Shown: piece by piece, positions 17,293 through 25,977 of the stretch
How the letters are laid out: each line of letters begins with the position of its first letter
Position numbering within the stretch: the first letter of the stretch is position 1
Source of the DNA: an uncultured Clostridia bacterium
Lineage (GTDB): Bacteria; Bacillota; Clostridia; Christensenellales; CAG-917
Assembly: GCA_934277645.1 (NCBI GenBank)
Contig: CAKQUX010000002.1
Location: 1 to 64,000, forward strand
DNA length: 64,000 nt
Direction of reading: 5' to 3'
Notes under the pieces: model-generated
The model's database searches: none
What the model saw: only the letters and a program-made list of their open reading frames with translations
What the model was told of the DNA's origin: nothing
Made by a program: the position numbers and the translations under genes

Positions 17293-17892
17293 TTACTTCG
17301 CAAAAGGCATTCCGAGTTGCTTCAAAAGCTCTCTAGCCTCTTCGTCCGTTTTTGCGGTTGTAACTATACAAATGTCAAAGCCTCTCGATTTTTGAGTTTG
17401 CTCGTATGAGATTTCAGGGAAAATCAAATGGTCTTTAACACCGATAGCATAGTTTCCTCTACCATCAAATGATTTGGCGGACACACCACGGAAGTCACGA
17501 ACACGAGGAAGCGCAATCGAAATAAACTTATCAAGGAAGTCATACATTCTGTTACCGCGAAGCGTAACCTTTGCGCCGATGTTCATACCTTCTCTGAGTT
17601 TGAAGTTTGCAACGCTTTTCTTTGCCTTCGTAACGATTGGCTTTTGACCGGCAATCAACTTTAACTCTTCAACAGCTGCGTTCAAGCTCTTGCTGTCATC
17701 TTTCACGTCGCCGAAACCCATATTGAGAACGATTTTCTCAAGACGAGGAATTTGGTTGACATTTTCATAAGCGAATGCTTTTTGAAGCGCAGGAACTGCG
17801 TTTTCGGCATAGACTTTTTTAAGTCTGTATCTGTCTGCGTTCGCCATATCGGTTGCAGCTGCTTTAGCAACCTGATTTTTCTTTTCTGCCAC
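17293..17892 (-). CDS. rplE: 50S ribosomal protein L5
   Basis: 199 residues, about 20 more than usual, from an extra Ala/Lys-rich N terminus ([20 protein letters not shown]) before the normal start of the fold, [19 protein letters not shown]. uL5 binds 5S rRNA and touches P-site tRNA. The conserved [11 protein letters not shown] and R-G-N-R-M-Y-D-F-L are present. The extension resembles the L24 tail just upstream in composition; a later start was considered, but no Shine-Dalgarno supports one. Confidence 0.96.
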   Translation of the reverse strand: MAEKKNQVAKAAATDMANADRYRLKKVYAENAVPALQKAFAYENVNQIPRLEKIVLNMGFGDVKDDSKSLNAAVEELKLIAGQKPIVTKAKKSVANFKLREGMNIGAKVTLRGNRMYDFLDKFISIALPRVRDFRGVSAKSFDGRGNYAIGVKDHLIFPEISYEQTQKSRGFDICIVTTAKTDEEARELLKQLGMPFAK

Positions 17893-17907
17893 GATAATAC
17901 CTCCGTA

Positions 17908-18705
17908 CTATTTATCTTCGCCGTCAGCTTTTGCCGCTGCTTTCTTTGCAGGAGCTTTCTTAGCTTCGGTCGTCTTTTCTGCTGTTGCAGTCTTTGTTGC
18001 AGTTGCCTTTTTAGCAGGAGCCTTTGCTTCGCCTTCTGCCTTAGGAGCTGCCGCTTTCTTTGCAGGAGCTTTCTTTTCACCCTCTGCCTTTTCAGCCGTT
18101 GCTTTCGTTGCGGTTGTCTTTTTAGCAGGAGCTTTTGCTTCGCCTTCTGCCTTAGGAGCTGCTGCTTTCTTTGCAGGAGCTTTCTTTTCGCCTTCGGCTT
18201 TTTCTGCCGTTGCCTTAGCCGCGGTCGTCTTTGTAGCTGCCTTTGCAGGTGCTTTTTCGACTTTCTCTACGACTTTGGTTTCGACTTCTTTAACTTCCGC
18301 TACGTCAGCTGCAGGAGCTGCCGCTTTTTTTGCAGGAGCTTTCTTAGCCGTTGTCTTCTTAGCCGCCGCTTTCTTGTCGTCAAGCGATGCTCCGCATTTT
18401 GCGCAGACTCTGATTGCCTTTTGAGTGCTGCCTGCCGGTGCGTCCTTATGACGAACTCTTACGACTTCCTTACAGGTCGGGCAGATAATCATAACGTTTG
18501 ACGCGTCGATTTTGCCCTCTCTTTTCAATATACCGCCCTTGTCTTGAGCGCTCGTAGGCTTTTTACTTTTTGAAACGATGTTCACACCTTCGACGTAGAC
18601 GCGACCTTTTGCGGTGTCGACTTTCAAAACCTTGCCGCTCTTGCCCTTATCTTTGCCGGTGATGACCATTACGTTATCGCCTTTTTTAACATTCAAACTA
18701 GCCAT
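17908..18705 (-). CDS. rplX: 50S ribosomal protein L24 with long Ala/Lys/Pro tail
   Basis: 265 residues against about 105 in most bacteria. Residues 1-110 are a normal uL24: KOW motif in MASLNVKKGDNVMVITGKDK and a zinc ribbon with Cys75, Cys78, Cys101 and Cys104. Residues 111-265 are a low-complexity tail of AAAKK, APAKKA and AEGEKK blocks like a histone H1 tail. Within it a 37-residue unit is repeated almost exactly twice, matching a 111-bp DNA repeat (starts at 18014 and 18125). L24 starts 50S assembly and sits at the tunnel exit, so the tail could reach into solution or bind rRNA. The frame is intact to a TAA, and rplE follows normally. Confidence 0.95.
   Translation of the reverse strand: MASLNVKKGDNVMVITGKDKGKSGKVLKVDTAKGRVYVEGVNIVSKSKKPTSAQDKGGILKREGKIDASNVMIICPTCKEVVRVRHKDAPAGSTQKAIRVCAKCGASLDDKKAAAKKTTAKKAPAKKAAAPAADVAEVKEVETKVVEKVEKAPAKAATKTTAAKATAEKAEGEKKAPAKKAAAPKAEGEAKAPAKKTTATKATAEKAEGEKKAPAKKAAAPKAEGEAKAPAKKATATKTATAEKTTEAKKAPAKKAAAKADGEDK
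18014..18235. repeat. 111-bp near-perfect tandem repeat inside rplX
   Basis: Two copies of a 111-bp unit begin at 18014 and 18125 (GCAGGAGCCTTTGCTTCGCC and GCAGGAGCTTTTGCTTCGCC). They keep the frame and encode the 37-residue repeat of the L24 tail. Most differences are silent third-position changes, so the peptide is conserved more than the DNA. Confidence 0.8.
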
Positions 18706-18714
18706 TGTAGCCTC

Positions 18715-19086
18715 CTAAAGAACTTCTTCGGCAAGAGAACAAATTTTGTCGAAATTCTTTTCACGCAATTCTCTTGCAATAGGTCCGAATACACGAGATC
18801 CGACCGGTTGCTTTTGGTTATCGATGATAACGGCTGCATTGTCGTCAAATTTGATATGGCTGCCGTCTTCACGTCTTACGCCGTAATGGCTTCTGACGAT
18901 AACCGCTTTAACTACGTCACCCTTTTTGACTTTGCCGCCACCAGGGATAGCAGTTTTAACAGAAGCTACGATTGTGTCACCGATGTTACCGCTTCTGCGG
19001 AAAGAACCGCCCAAAACTCTGATACACATAATTTCTTTTGCGCCGCTGTTGTCTGCGACTTTTAATATAGTTTGTGGTTGTATCAT
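18715..19086 (-). CDS. rplN: 50S ribosomal protein L14
   Basis: 123 residues; uL14 forms bridges B5 and B8 and is the binding site of RsfS. It opens [18 protein letters not shown], has [12 protein letters not shown], and ends [22 protein letters not shown]. It lies between rpsQ and rplX. Confidence 0.98.
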   Translation of the reverse strand: MIQPQTILKVADNSGAKEIMCIRVLGGSFRRSGNIGDTIVASVKTAIPGGGKVKKGDVVKAVIVRSHYGVRREDGSHIKFDDNAAVIIDNQKQPVGSRVFGPIARELREKNFDKICSLAEEVL

Positions 19087-19095
19087 ATCGCCCTC

Positions 19096-19359
19096 CTACT
19101 TAGCCTTCTCAACGATTTGAACAAGTCTCCAATGCTTGTCCTTTGAAAGCGGACGAGTTTCGGCAACCATAACGGTATCGCCGATACCACATTCATTCTT
19201 TTCATCGTGAGCTTTAAGCTTTTTCGTACGATTGACTGTCTTTTTATAGAGTGGGTGATTGATTCTTTCTTTGATTGCGACAACGATTGTCTTATCCATT
19301 TTGTTGGAAACAACCAAACCTACTCTGGTCTTTCTTAAATTTCTTTCTTCGTTTTCCAT
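19096..19359 (-). CDS. rpsQ: 30S ribosomal protein S17
   Basis: 87 residues; uS17, an OB-fold 16S binder. [20 protein letters not shown] and the end [12 protein letters not shown] are characteristic. It lies 14 bases after rpmC. Confidence 0.97.
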   Translation of the reverse strand: MENEERNLRKTRVGLVVSNKMDKTIVVAIKERINHPLYKKTVNRTKKLKAHDEKNECGIGDTVMVAETRPLSKDKHWRLVQIVEKAK

Positions 19360-19373
19360 CTTGTACCTCCCGC

Positions 19374-19583
19374 TTACTTCTCACCGTTCTTACGGCTGAT
19401 TTCTCTTTGACGGATAACCGTCTTAATGCGGGCTATATCACGTCTTGTTTCAGTCAAAACCTTTGGGTTTGAAAGCTGATTAGTTGCGTGTTTAAATCTC
19501 AAGAAAAACAATTCCGATTTCAACTCGTTAAGTTTGTTAGCGAGTTCGACGTCTGTCATTTCAAATACTTGCTTTGCTTTCAT
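19374..19583 (-). CDS. rpmC: 50S ribosomal protein L29
   Basis: 69 residues, two helices; uL29 at the tunnel exit next to L24. [25 protein letters not shown] and [11 protein letters not shown] are typical. Its ATG overlaps the rplP stop (ATGA). Confidence 0.97.
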   Translation of the reverse strand: MKAKQVFEMTDVELANKLNELKSELFFLRFKHATNQLSNPKVLTETRRDIARIKTVIRQREISRKNGEK

Positions 19584-20011
19584 TGTTCACCGCCTTCGGC
19601 CAAATCTTCACGGCTTACAATCTTGCACTTTACAGGAAGTTTGTGAGCTGCGAGTCTTAAAGCCTCTCTTGCTACTTCTTCTGCCACGCCTGCGATTTCA
19701 AACATAATGCGGCCCGGCTTAACAACTGCTACCCAGTATTCAGGAGAACCTTTACCGCTACCCATACGAGTTTCGGCAGGTTTCTTTGTAACCGGTTTGT
19801 GTGGGAAGATATCAACCCATACTTGTCCGCCACGACGGATATATCTCGTCATAGCGACACGAGCAGCTTCTATTTGGTTGGAGGTAATCCAGCTTGGCTC
19901 CATAGCCATAATGCCGTATTCACCGTATGCAATCATATTACCCTTATGAGCGTCACCCTTCATTCTTCCACGGAATTGACGACGACGCTTAACTCTTTTT
20001 GGCATTAACAT
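19580..20011 (-). CDS. rplP: 50S ribosomal protein L16
   Basis: 143 residues. uL16 completes the peptidyl-transferase region. [19 protein letters not shown] is the usual start; the ATG at 20011 overlaps the end of rpsC by 7 bases, so the two are coupled. [11 protein letters not shown] near the end is conserved. Confidence 0.98.
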   Translation of the reverse strand: MLMPKRVKRRRQFRGRMKGDAHKGNMIAYGEYGIMAMEPSWITSNQIEAARVAMTRYIRRGGQVWVDIFPHKPVTKKPAETRMGSGKGSPEYWVAVVKPGRIMFEIAGVAEEVAREALRLAAHKLPVKCKIVSREDLAEGGEQ

Positions 20012-20676
20012 TGAGCGTTTCCTCCTTCATTCGTTAATTTCTTTTGGCCGAGGATATCACCCTTGTAAATCCAGCACTTTACACCGATTGCGCCGTACAT
20101 TGTGTGTGCGGTAGCAAATCCGTAATCGATGTCTGCGCGAATTGTTTGAAGAGGAATCGAGCCTTCTTTGTACGTTTCGCTTCTTGCGATTTCTGCACCG
20201 TCAAGTCTGCCCGAAACGCTTGTCTTAACTCCGCGAGCGCCCGACTTCATAGCTCTCGTGATTGCTTGCTTCATGCAACGACGGAACGAACCTCTTGCTT
20301 CGAGTTGTTCCGCAATCCATTCTGCAAGAAGAGTTGCGTCGGAATCTGCACGCTTTACTTCGATAACGTTGATTGCGATTTGTTTTGACGGGCAAATCTT
20401 TGCGATTGCCTTTTTGATTTCTTCAACGCCTGCGCCTGCTTTGCCGATAAGGATTGCAGGTTGAGCGGTATGAATGTTGACGGTAAGTTTGTCAGCCGCT
20501 CTTTCGATGACGATTTTCGAAACTTTGTTTTTATAATATGCCTTTTTAAGGAAGGTTCTTATTTTGTTATCTTCAACGATGTTGTCGGCAAAGGTCTTTT
20601 TGTCAGCATACCAATGGCTTTCCCAATCTTTGTTGACGCCACGTCTTAATCCGTTCGGATCGACTTTTTGTCCCAT
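20005..20676 (-). CDS. rpsC: 30S ribosomal protein S3
   Basis: 223 residues; uS3 of the mRNA entry channel. [20 protein letters not shown] opens it; a KH domain is at about 40-110 ([14 protein letters not shown]), and the C domain has [18 protein letters not shown]. It lies between rplV and rplP. Confidence 0.98.
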   Translation of the reverse strand: MGQKVDPNGLRRGVNKDWESHWYADKKTFADNIVEDNKIRTFLKKAYYKNKVSKIVIERAADKLTVNIHTAQPAILIGKAGAGVEEIKKAIAKICPSKQIAINVIEVKRADSDATLLAEWIAEQLEARGSFRRCMKQAITRAMKSGARGVKTSVSGRLDGAEIARSETYKEGSIPLQTIRADIDYGFATAHTMYGAIGVKCWIYKGDILGQKKLTNEGGNAQC

Positions 20677-20689
20677 TCTATCCTTCCTC

Positions 20690-21082
20690 CTAATTGTTCG
20701 ATGCAGCGTCTAAGACGACTGTGATGTGTGATGTACGTTTGTTGATTCTGAAAGCTCTGCCTTGTGCTCTTGCACGAATTCTTTTAAGCGTCGGACCTTC
20801 GTTTGCATAGCACTCTGCGACGACAAGGTCGTTGCGAGACATGTTCATGTTGTTTTCTGCATTTGCAGCAGCCGAATTTACGAGCTTTTTCAAGATTTCG
20901 CTTGCAGCCTTCGGAGTGTTTTCCAAAATGGCAAGTGCTTCGTTTACGCTTTTTCCTCTGATGATATCAAGAACGATTCTTACTTTGAATGCCGAGATTC
21001 TTTGGAATTTTGCGGTAGCGTTAGGACGATTATCCGCAGTAGCGTGTCTTTGCAATGTTTTTTGCTTAGTTCTAGTTGCCAT
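20690..21082 (-). CDS. rplV: 50S ribosomal protein L22
   Basis: 130 residues; uL22 lines the exit tunnel. Its extended hairpin is [23 protein letters not shown], the usual macrolide-resistance region. The N-terminal 20 residues are more basic than usual. It lies between rpsS and rpsC. Confidence 0.97.
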   Translation of the reverse strand: MATRTKQKTLQRHATADNRPNATAKFQRISAFKVRIVLDIIRGKSVNEALAILENTPKAASEILKKLVNSAAANAENNMNMSRNDLVVAECYANEGPTLKRIRARAQGRAFRINKRTSHITVVLDAASNN

Positions 21083-21090
21083 AATTCCTC

Positions 21091-21369
21091 CTACTTTCTA
21101 CCCGTAGTCTTTTCGCCGGCGTGACCTTTGAAAGTTCTTGTCGGAGCAAATTCGCCAAGCTTATAGCCGACCATTTCGCTCGTGATGTAGACAGGGACGT
21201 GAGTGCGTCCGTTGTGAACTGCAATCGTGTGTTCTACCATATCAGGATATATCGTTGATGAGCGAGACCACGTTTTGACAGGGCGTTTTTCGCCGCTCTC
21301 GTTCATAGCCTTAATTCTCTTTAATAACCTTTCGTCAACGAAAGGACCTTTTTTCAAACTTCTACTCAT
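21091..21369 (-). CDS. rpsS: 30S ribosomal protein S19
   Basis: 92 residues from ATG at 21369 ([19 protein letters not shown]), preceded by GGAGATAG; the frame opens 21 bases earlier but without a ribosome site. uS19 of the 30S head has [10 protein letters not shown] and [17 protein letters not shown]. Confidence 0.98.
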   Translation of the reverse strand: MSRSLKKGPFVDERLLKRIKAMNESGEKRPVKTWSRSSTIYPDMVEHTIAVHNGRTHVPVYITSEMVGYKLGEFAPTRTFKGHAGEKTTGRK

Positions 21370-21380
21370 TTTTCTATCTC

Positions 21381-22208
21381 CTAGTTGCAACGCTTGATAA
21401 TAAACTTATCAGTCGTATTCTTCTTCTTTCTGGTCTTGTAACCGAGCGTCGGTTTACCCCAAGGTGTTACAGGTGACGGTTTACCGATTGGCGACTTACC
21501 TTCACCACCGCCGTGCGGGTGATCGTTAGGGTTCATAACAACACCGCGGACAGAAGGACGAACGCCCATGTGACGGGTCTTACCTGCTTTACCGACAGAG
21601 ACGATTTCGTGGTCTACGTTTCCGACTTGACCGATGGTCGCTCTGCAACCGATAAGAACGTATCTCATTTCGCCGCTCGGAAGTCTCAACGTTGCGTATC
21701 TGCCTTCCTTAGCCATAAGCTGAGCCGCGTTGCCTGCCGAACGAACGAGCTGACCGCCTTTGTTCGGATGAAGTTCTACGTTGTGTACCAAAGTACCGAC
21801 AGGGATGTTTTCAAGCGGAAGCGTGTTTCCGACTTTGATGTCTGCGTCTTTGCCGCTGAGTACGACGTCGCCTACGCTAAGTCCCAAAGGAGCTAAGATG
21901 TAACGCTTTTCACCGTCTGCATAGTTGAGCAATGCAATGTTTGCCGAACGGTTCGGATCGTATTGAATCGAAGCAACTTTTGCAGGGATTCCGTCTTTAT
22001 TACGTTTGAAATCGATGATACGGTACTTAATGCGATTTCCGCCACCGATGTGTCTGACCGTGATTCTTCCGTATGAGTTTCTGCCGCCCGTCTTTTTCTT
22101 TACGTCGAGCAATGAACGCTCAGGAGTTGTCGAAGTGATTTCATTGAATTCCGAAACGGTCATAAAACGGCGACCCGGTGAAGTTGGTTTATATTTCTTG
22201 ATAGCCAT
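21381..22208 (-). CDS. rplB: 50S ribosomal protein L2
   Basis: 275 residues; uL2 is essential for subunit joining and the peptidyl-transferase region. [10 protein letters not shown] at the N terminus and the [17 protein letters not shown] loop, including the histidine of the conserved N-P-x-D-H-P-H-G-G, are complete. It lies between rplW and rpsS. Confidence 0.99.
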   Translation of the reverse strand: MAIKKYKPTSPGRRFMTVSEFNEITSTTPERSLLDVKKKTGGRNSYGRITVRHIGGGNRIKYRIIDFKRNKDGIPAKVASIQYDPNRSANIALLNYADGEKRYILAPLGLSVGDVVLSGKDADIKVGNTLPLENIPVGTLVHNVELHPNKGGQLVRSAGNAAQLMAKEGRYATLRLPSGEMRYVLIGCRATIGQVGNVDHEIVSVGKAGKTRHMGVRPSVRGVVMNPNDHPHGGGEGKSPIGKPSPVTPWGKPTLGYKTRKKKNTTDKFIIKRCN

Positions 22209-22219
22209 TTGATGCCTCC

Positions 22220-22510
22220 TTATGACAAGCTCTCGAAGAATTCAATTGCCTTTGACTCTTTCGTGAGTTGAACAATTGCTTTCTTGTAAGAAGCTGTTCT
22301 TCCTTCGTGACGGCCCATTCTTTTGATTTTGCCGTCATAGTTTACTGTATTAACCTTTTCTACCTTAACTTTGAAGATTTGCTCGACGGCGTTTTTGATG
22401 TCCGTCTTGCTTGCCGATTTGGCAACTTCAAAAGTGTATCTCTTATCCGAAATGCCGTCGAAGCTCTTTTCAGACAAGATAGGCTTTAAAATAATATCGT
22501 ATGCGTTCAT
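22220..22510 (-). CDS. rplW: 50S ribosomal protein L23
   Basis: 96 residues; uL23, the docking site of trigger factor and SRP at the tunnel exit. [10 protein letters not shown] and Y-T-F-E-V are present. Its ATG shares a base with the rplD stop (TAATG). Confidence 0.97.
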   Translation of the reverse strand: MNAYDIILKPILSEKSFDGISDKRYTFEVAKSASKTDIKNAVEQIFKVKVEKVNTVNYDGKIKRMGRHEGRTASYKKAIVQLTKESKAIEFFESLS

Positions 22511-23130
22511 TATTTGTTTGCCTCCTCGACTTGTTCGATAGCGCTCTTAGTAAAGACAAGGTTGCGGTTTGCTACGATGTCGTATACGCTAAGCGTTCTT
22601 GCCTCCTGAACTTGTGCGTCAGGAATGTTTCTGATTGCACGAATCAAGGTTTCATCATAGCCTTCCGTTACGAAAATAACTTTACCTTCGAGCTTCAATG
22701 CGTCGATGACGTTTTGGAAGAGTTTCGTCTTTGCTTCTTTAAGAGCAAGTTTATCCAAAACCGTAACTTCGCTTTGACGAATCTTTTCCGAAATTGCCGA
22801 AAGGAATGCTGCTTTCTTCATCGTCTTGTTGACCTTTTGCGAGAAATCGCGAGGCTTCTTAGCGAAGACGATACCGCCACCTACGTGTTGCGGCGAGCGA
22901 CTCGAACCTTGACGAGCTCTACCCGTTCCCTTTTGGCGGAAAGGTTTGATACCACCGCCGGCGACTTCACGTCTGGTCAAAGCCGAGTGAGTGCCTTGTC
23001 TGCGATTAGCAAGTTGTGCTACGACTACTTGGTGAATCAAAGCCTCTTTATATTCTTTATTAAATACGGCGTCGTCAAGTTTGATTTGTCCGACTTCTTT
23101 ACCGTTCATATCCTTAACATTAAGTTGCAT
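22510..23130 (-). CDS. rplD: 50S ribosomal protein L4
   Basis: 206 residues from the ATG at 23130, before which GGAGG is placed; the frame opens 12 bases further up, inside that ribosome site. uL4 has a long tunnel loop, here GGGIKPFRQKGTGRARQGSSRSPQ. In Gammaproteobacteria L4 regulates the S10 leader; the present leader is not of that type. Confidence 0.97.
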   Translation of the reverse strand: MQLNVKDMNGKEVGQIKLDDAVFNKEYKEALIHQVVVAQLANRRQGTHSALTRREVAGGGIKPFRQKGTGRARQGSSRSPQHVGGGIVFAKKPRDFSQKVNKTMKKAAFLSAISEKIRQSEVTVLDKLALKEAKTKLFQNVIDALKLEGKVIFVTEGYDETLIRAIRNIPDAQVQEARTLSVYDIVANRNLVFTKSAIEQVEEANK

Positions 23131-23141
23131 ATTAACCTCCA

Positions 23142-23771
23142 TTAGCCTTTAAGGGATTCCTTGATGACGACTAAGCCGCCCTTAGGACCGGGTATTGCTC
23201 CCTTTATAAGGAGAACGTTTCTTGCTGCGTCGACTTTCGCAACGGCAAGGTTTTGAACGGTAACCTTTTCGCCGCCCCATTGACCCGGCATATGCTTATT
23301 CTTGAAAACTCTCGACGGGTCCGAGCAAGCCGACATAGAGCCGACGCCTCTGTGATAACCCGAGCCGTGAGCCATAGGTCCGCGATGTTGATTCCATCTT
23401 TGGATAACGCCGCTGAATCCGTGACCTTTCGAAGTACCCGAAACGTCAACGTGGTCGCCTTCTTGGAAGACGTCTGCGGTGATGACTTGTCCTACTTCGT
23501 ACGTCGAGCAGTCTTTAAGTCTGAGTTCTCTCAAATAACGCTTAGGTTCAACGTTAGCTTTTTTGAAATGTCCTGCTTGCGGTTTGTTGACTCTTGCTAT
23601 CTTGACTTCGCCGAACGCAACTTGAAGAGCGTCGTATCCGTCGTTTGCTACTGTCTTTTTTTGCACGATTGGGCATGGACCTGCTTCTACGACGGTTACA
23701 GGAATAACTTTTCCGTCAGCCGAGAAGATTTGGCTCATACCGATTTTCTTTCCGATGATTGCTTTATTCAT
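23142..23771 (-). CDS. rplC: 50S ribosomal protein L3
   Basis: 209 residues; uL3, an early assembler near the peptidyl-transferase centre. K-K-I-G-M-S-Q-I-F at the start, and the internal loop [16 protein letters not shown] with [20 protein letters not shown], are diagnostic. It follows rpsJ by 30 bases. Confidence 0.98.
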   Translation of the reverse strand: MNKAIIGKKIGMSQIFSADGKVIPVTVVEAGPCPIVQKKTVANDGYDALQVAFGEVKIARVNKPQAGHFKKANVEPKRYLRELRLKDCSTYEVGQVITADVFQEGDHVDVSGTSKGHGFSGVIQRWNQHRGPMAHGSGYHRGVGSMSACSDPSRVFKNKHMPGQWGGEKVTVQNLAVAKVDAARNVLLIKGAIPGPKGGLVVIKESLKG

Positions 23772-23801
23772 AATATAAAGTTCACCCTCCTTAACTCTCT
23801 A

Positions 23802-24110
23802 TTAAAGTTTGATAGAAATATCAACGCCTGCAGGCAAATCGATTTTCATAAGCGAATCAACCGTTTTTGCCGTAGGATTGAATATATCAATCAAACGCTT
23901 GTGTGTTCTAAGTTCAAATTGCTCTCTCGAATCCTTGTATTTGTGCGTAGCGCGAAGAATCGTGATGATTTCTTTTTCGGTAGGAAGCGGAATAGGTCCT
24001 GAAACCTTAGTGCCCGTCTTTTTAACCGTTTCGACGATTTTTTCTGCCGATAAATCGATAAGATCGTGGTCATACGCCTTCAACTTGATTCTGATTTTTT
24101 GTCCAGCCAT
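23802..24110 (-). CDS. rpsJ: 30S ribosomal protein S10
   Basis: 102 residues from ATG at 24110: [19 protein letters not shown], then the loop S-G-P-I-P-L-P-T, and [14 protein letters not shown] precedes this ATG. The frame stays open for 68 more codons upstream, but that stretch is unlike any S10 and lies within the operon leader. uS10 is first in the 32-gene run and also acts as NusE in antitermination. Confidence 0.98.
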   Translation of the reverse strand: MAGQKIRIKLKAYDHDLIDLSAEKIVETVKKTGTKVSGPIPLPTEKEIITILRATHKYKDSREQFELRTHKRLIDIFNPTAKTVDSLMKIDLPAGVDISIKL

Positions 24111-24317
24111 AATAGCCTCCTGTTTATTGGTATACACTGAGTGTGTGTATTTATTTTTGAGCCTAAGCCGAGAGATTTTTGCATTCTCATACACTATGCC
24201 GTGTGTGTCGCGCGCTTTTTTATCGGAAAACCATTCGATTTTCCCATATTTTTTGCGCATTTTCACAGCTTTTTTAGCGTTTTGAACGCAGAAATATCCC
24301 TTGTTGCTATACAAGGC
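24111..24317 (-). promoter_or_regulatory. leader of the S10 operon (about 207 nt)
   Basis: The promoter at 24324-24352 predicts a start near 24317, so the leader is about 207 nt long. It has small inverted repeats, CCTTGT/ACAAGG near its start and TACAC/GTGTA just before the ribosome site. It does not match the E. coli L4-responsive leader. Autogenous control of some kind is plausible but not shown. Confidence 0.5.
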
Positions 24318-24323
24318 TTAACC

Positions 24324-24352
24324 ATAATAATAAATTCAGGGAAGATTGTCAA
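24324..24352 (-). promoter_or_regulatory. promoter of the S10-spc-alpha operon
   Basis: Minus strand TTGACA (24352-24347), 17-base spacer, TATTAT (24329-24324). The near-consensus match and the position upstream of the first gene of a 32-gene run make this the main promoter. Confidence 0.8.
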
Positions 24353-24570
24353 ACGTTTTAACGGCATAAATGAAATTATTTTTACTTTTTTTTCGGAATT
24401 TTCAACGCGCCGAAATCGGCGTTTTTTCGACGTTTTTAGGCATTCATATTTGCGTTTTTCTCAATATTTCGTCCTTTTTCGATTTGCTTTTTAACTCTTA
24501 AAACTTTTATCGACAAAATATTTATTTGTCGAAATTTGCGTTTTATATTTTATAAATTTAAAACCTCAAA

Positions 24571-24600
24571 AAAAGAGAGCGGCATAGGTCGCTCTCTTTT
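24571..24600 (-). terminator. terminator after the small beta-grasp-like gene
   Basis: An 11-bp stem, AAAAGAGAGCG (24571-24581) / CGCTCTCTTTT (24590-24600), 8-base loop, with a T run on the minus strand side (TTTTTTTGAGG). It ends the gene 24646-24909; nothing else is recognised between here and the S10 promoter. Confidence 0.8.
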
Positions 24601-24645
24601 TCATCGTTTTTTCGATAAATTCTCCGCCTTTAAGCAAAGGACGTT

Positions 24646-24909
24646 TTAATCGTCGGCTTGCACCGGCGTAAAATTTTTCGGCATAATCATAATTCCGTCA
24701 CGCGGTTTAAGTTTGATTTTTCCCCACTTCTTTTGCGGAACTTCCTTGCCGTTTACAAGGTATCTGAAATCAACCAGTGAATTAGGGTCAAGTTTATACC
24801 AATCACTAAGTTCTTCGATAAGGTCGATGATATTGCCGCCGGCAACCCATCTCATACTGTCGCCGTTGAAAGTCTTTTTTACATCGTCTACAAAATTTAC
24901 GGTTAACAT
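24646..24909 (-). CDS. small protein, possible ubiquitin-like (MoaD/ThiS-like) fold
   Basis: 87 residues from the ATG at 24909, which GGAGG precedes. The pattern is a beta hairpin (MLTVNFVDDVKKTFNGDS), a helix (NIIDLIEELSDWYKLD), and R-Y-L-V-N-G-K-E-V followed by a K-P-R-D-G-I-M-I-M turn, which recalls MoaD/ThiS beta-grasp proteins. The C terminus is NFTPVQADD and lacks the Gly-Gly needed for sulfur transfer. I do not recognise the family; the fold is a guess. It is monocistronic with its own terminator, divergent from the pseudouridine synthase gene. Confidence 0.7.
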   Translation of the reverse strand: MLTVNFVDDVKKTFNGDSMRWVAGGNIIDLIEELSDWYKLDPNSLVDFRYLVNGKEVPQKKWGKIKLKPRDGIMIMPKNFTPVQADD

Positions 24910-24983
24910 AATTTCCTCCAAGTTTTTGGTAATTTTATTTTAACATATTTTGTTTATTCAATCAATACCCAAAATAATTTTAT

Positions 24984-25012
24984 TTGACCGACTTGAAAAA
25001 GGGCGGTATACT
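24984..25012 (+). promoter_or_regulatory. promoter of the RluA-family gene
   Basis: TTGACC (24984-24989), 17-base spacer, TATACT (25007-25012), each 5 of 6. The expected transcription start is at or within a base of the ATG at 25019, so the mRNA may be leaderless. Confidence 0.65.
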
Positions 25013-25018
25013 TTATCT

Positions 25019-25849
25019 ATGGACAAAACTATGCGCTTCACAATTAAAGAAACCACCGACGTAAAAACGTTTATGAATTCGCTTTTTTCACGCCGCATAT
25101 CGGTTTTAATAAGACTGCACGGCGGACAAGTTTTAGTTAACGGACAAACATTTAAAGGCAACGTGCGGCTATGTCCAAATGACGAAGTGAGCATTTTTAT
25201 ACCCGAAACTTCAAAGCCTTATCGAACCGCCAAAGAAGTTCCCATAAAAGTTTTGTATAAGGACGAAGACTTTTTGGTTTTGTTTAAACCTAAGGGCGTG
25301 CCGTCTATGCCGACGCACGGTCATTATGACGACAACCTTCTTGCAGGACTTACCTATCTTTTTCCTAAAGAAACGTTTAGAATTGTCACAAGACTTGACA
25401 AGGACACGTCGGGGCTTACGCTTGTCGCGCTGAACGGAATTACACACTCGCTGCTGTCGGACGGAAACGACATAACAAAAATTTACACCGCAACTCTGAC
25501 TGGCAAATTGGAGCGCGAAACTTTTGTAGACGCCCCCATACTCAGCAAGCCGCTCGTTATGAAACGCACGATTGACGAAAACGGAAAACAAGCAAAAACC
25601 CTGTTCACACCTTTGCGCTACGACGGCCCTAACACCGTTTGCAAAGTCAAACTCTTTACGGGACGAACTCATCAAATCAGATTGCACGCCGCTCACATAG
25701 GACACCCCGTCGTAGGCGATACGTTGTACGGAAACTATGAAGGAGAATATAACGGCGGTCAGATGCTCGAATGTTCATATATAAGTTTTATCAATCCATA
25801 CACAAACGAGCTTATGGAATTCGACCTTAATTCTCTTTTGCACAATTAA
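25019..25849 (+). CDS. RluA-family pseudouridine synthase
   Basis: 276 residues from the ATG at 25019. An S4-like RNA-binding part (about 14-65, ending VRLCPNDEVSIFI) is followed by the catalytic domain: K-D-E-D-F-L-V-L-F-K-P-K-G-V-P, the RLDKDTSGL motif with the catalytic aspartate, and GRTHQIRLHAAHIGHPVVGD at the end. RluA-family enzymes modify uridines in 23S rRNA or tRNA; which one cannot be told from sequence. The start is inferred from the promoter geometry; there is no good Shine-Dalgarno, and the next ATG is 12 bases on. Confidence 0.9.
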   Translation: MDKTMRFTIKETTDVKTFMNSLFSRRISVLIRLHGGQVLVNGQTFKGNVRLCPNDEVSIFIPETSKPYRTAKEVPIKVLYKDEDFLVLFKPKGVPSMPTHGHYDDNLLAGLTYLFPKETFRIVTRLDKDTSGLTLVALNGITHSLLSDGNDITKIYTATLTGKLERETFVDAPILSKPLVMKRTIDENGKQAKTLFTPLRYDGPNTVCKVKLFTGRTHQIRLHAAHIGHPVVGDTLYGNYEGEYNGGQMLECSYISFINPYTNELMEFDLNSLLHN

Positions 25850-25883
25850 AAATATCCGCAGCAATACACTACGGATATTTTTT
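25850..25883 (+). terminator. terminator of the RluA-family gene
   Basis: A 9-bp stem, AAATATCCG (25850-25858) / CGGATATTT (25872-25880), with a 13-base loop and following T's. It begins one base after the stop codon. Confidence 0.65.
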
Positions 25884-25977
25884 ATAGATATTTTTATTTT
25901 AAGCCTTTTTGTTTTTCTTTTGTCTTTTTCGCAAACCGCCCTTTGTCGCTAATTTCGATATGCGGTGCATGTTATCG

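Noticed and set aside
17752..18501. 249-codon Cys/Arg/Ser-rich plus-strand frame
   Set aside because: It is antisense to the repeated Ala-Lys-Pro codons of the L24 tail and simply mirrors their repeats.
24111..24314. N-terminal extension of rpsJ by 68 codons
   Set aside because: The extension is unlike S10, lies in the transcribed leader, and GGAGG with MAGQKIRI marks the start at 24110.
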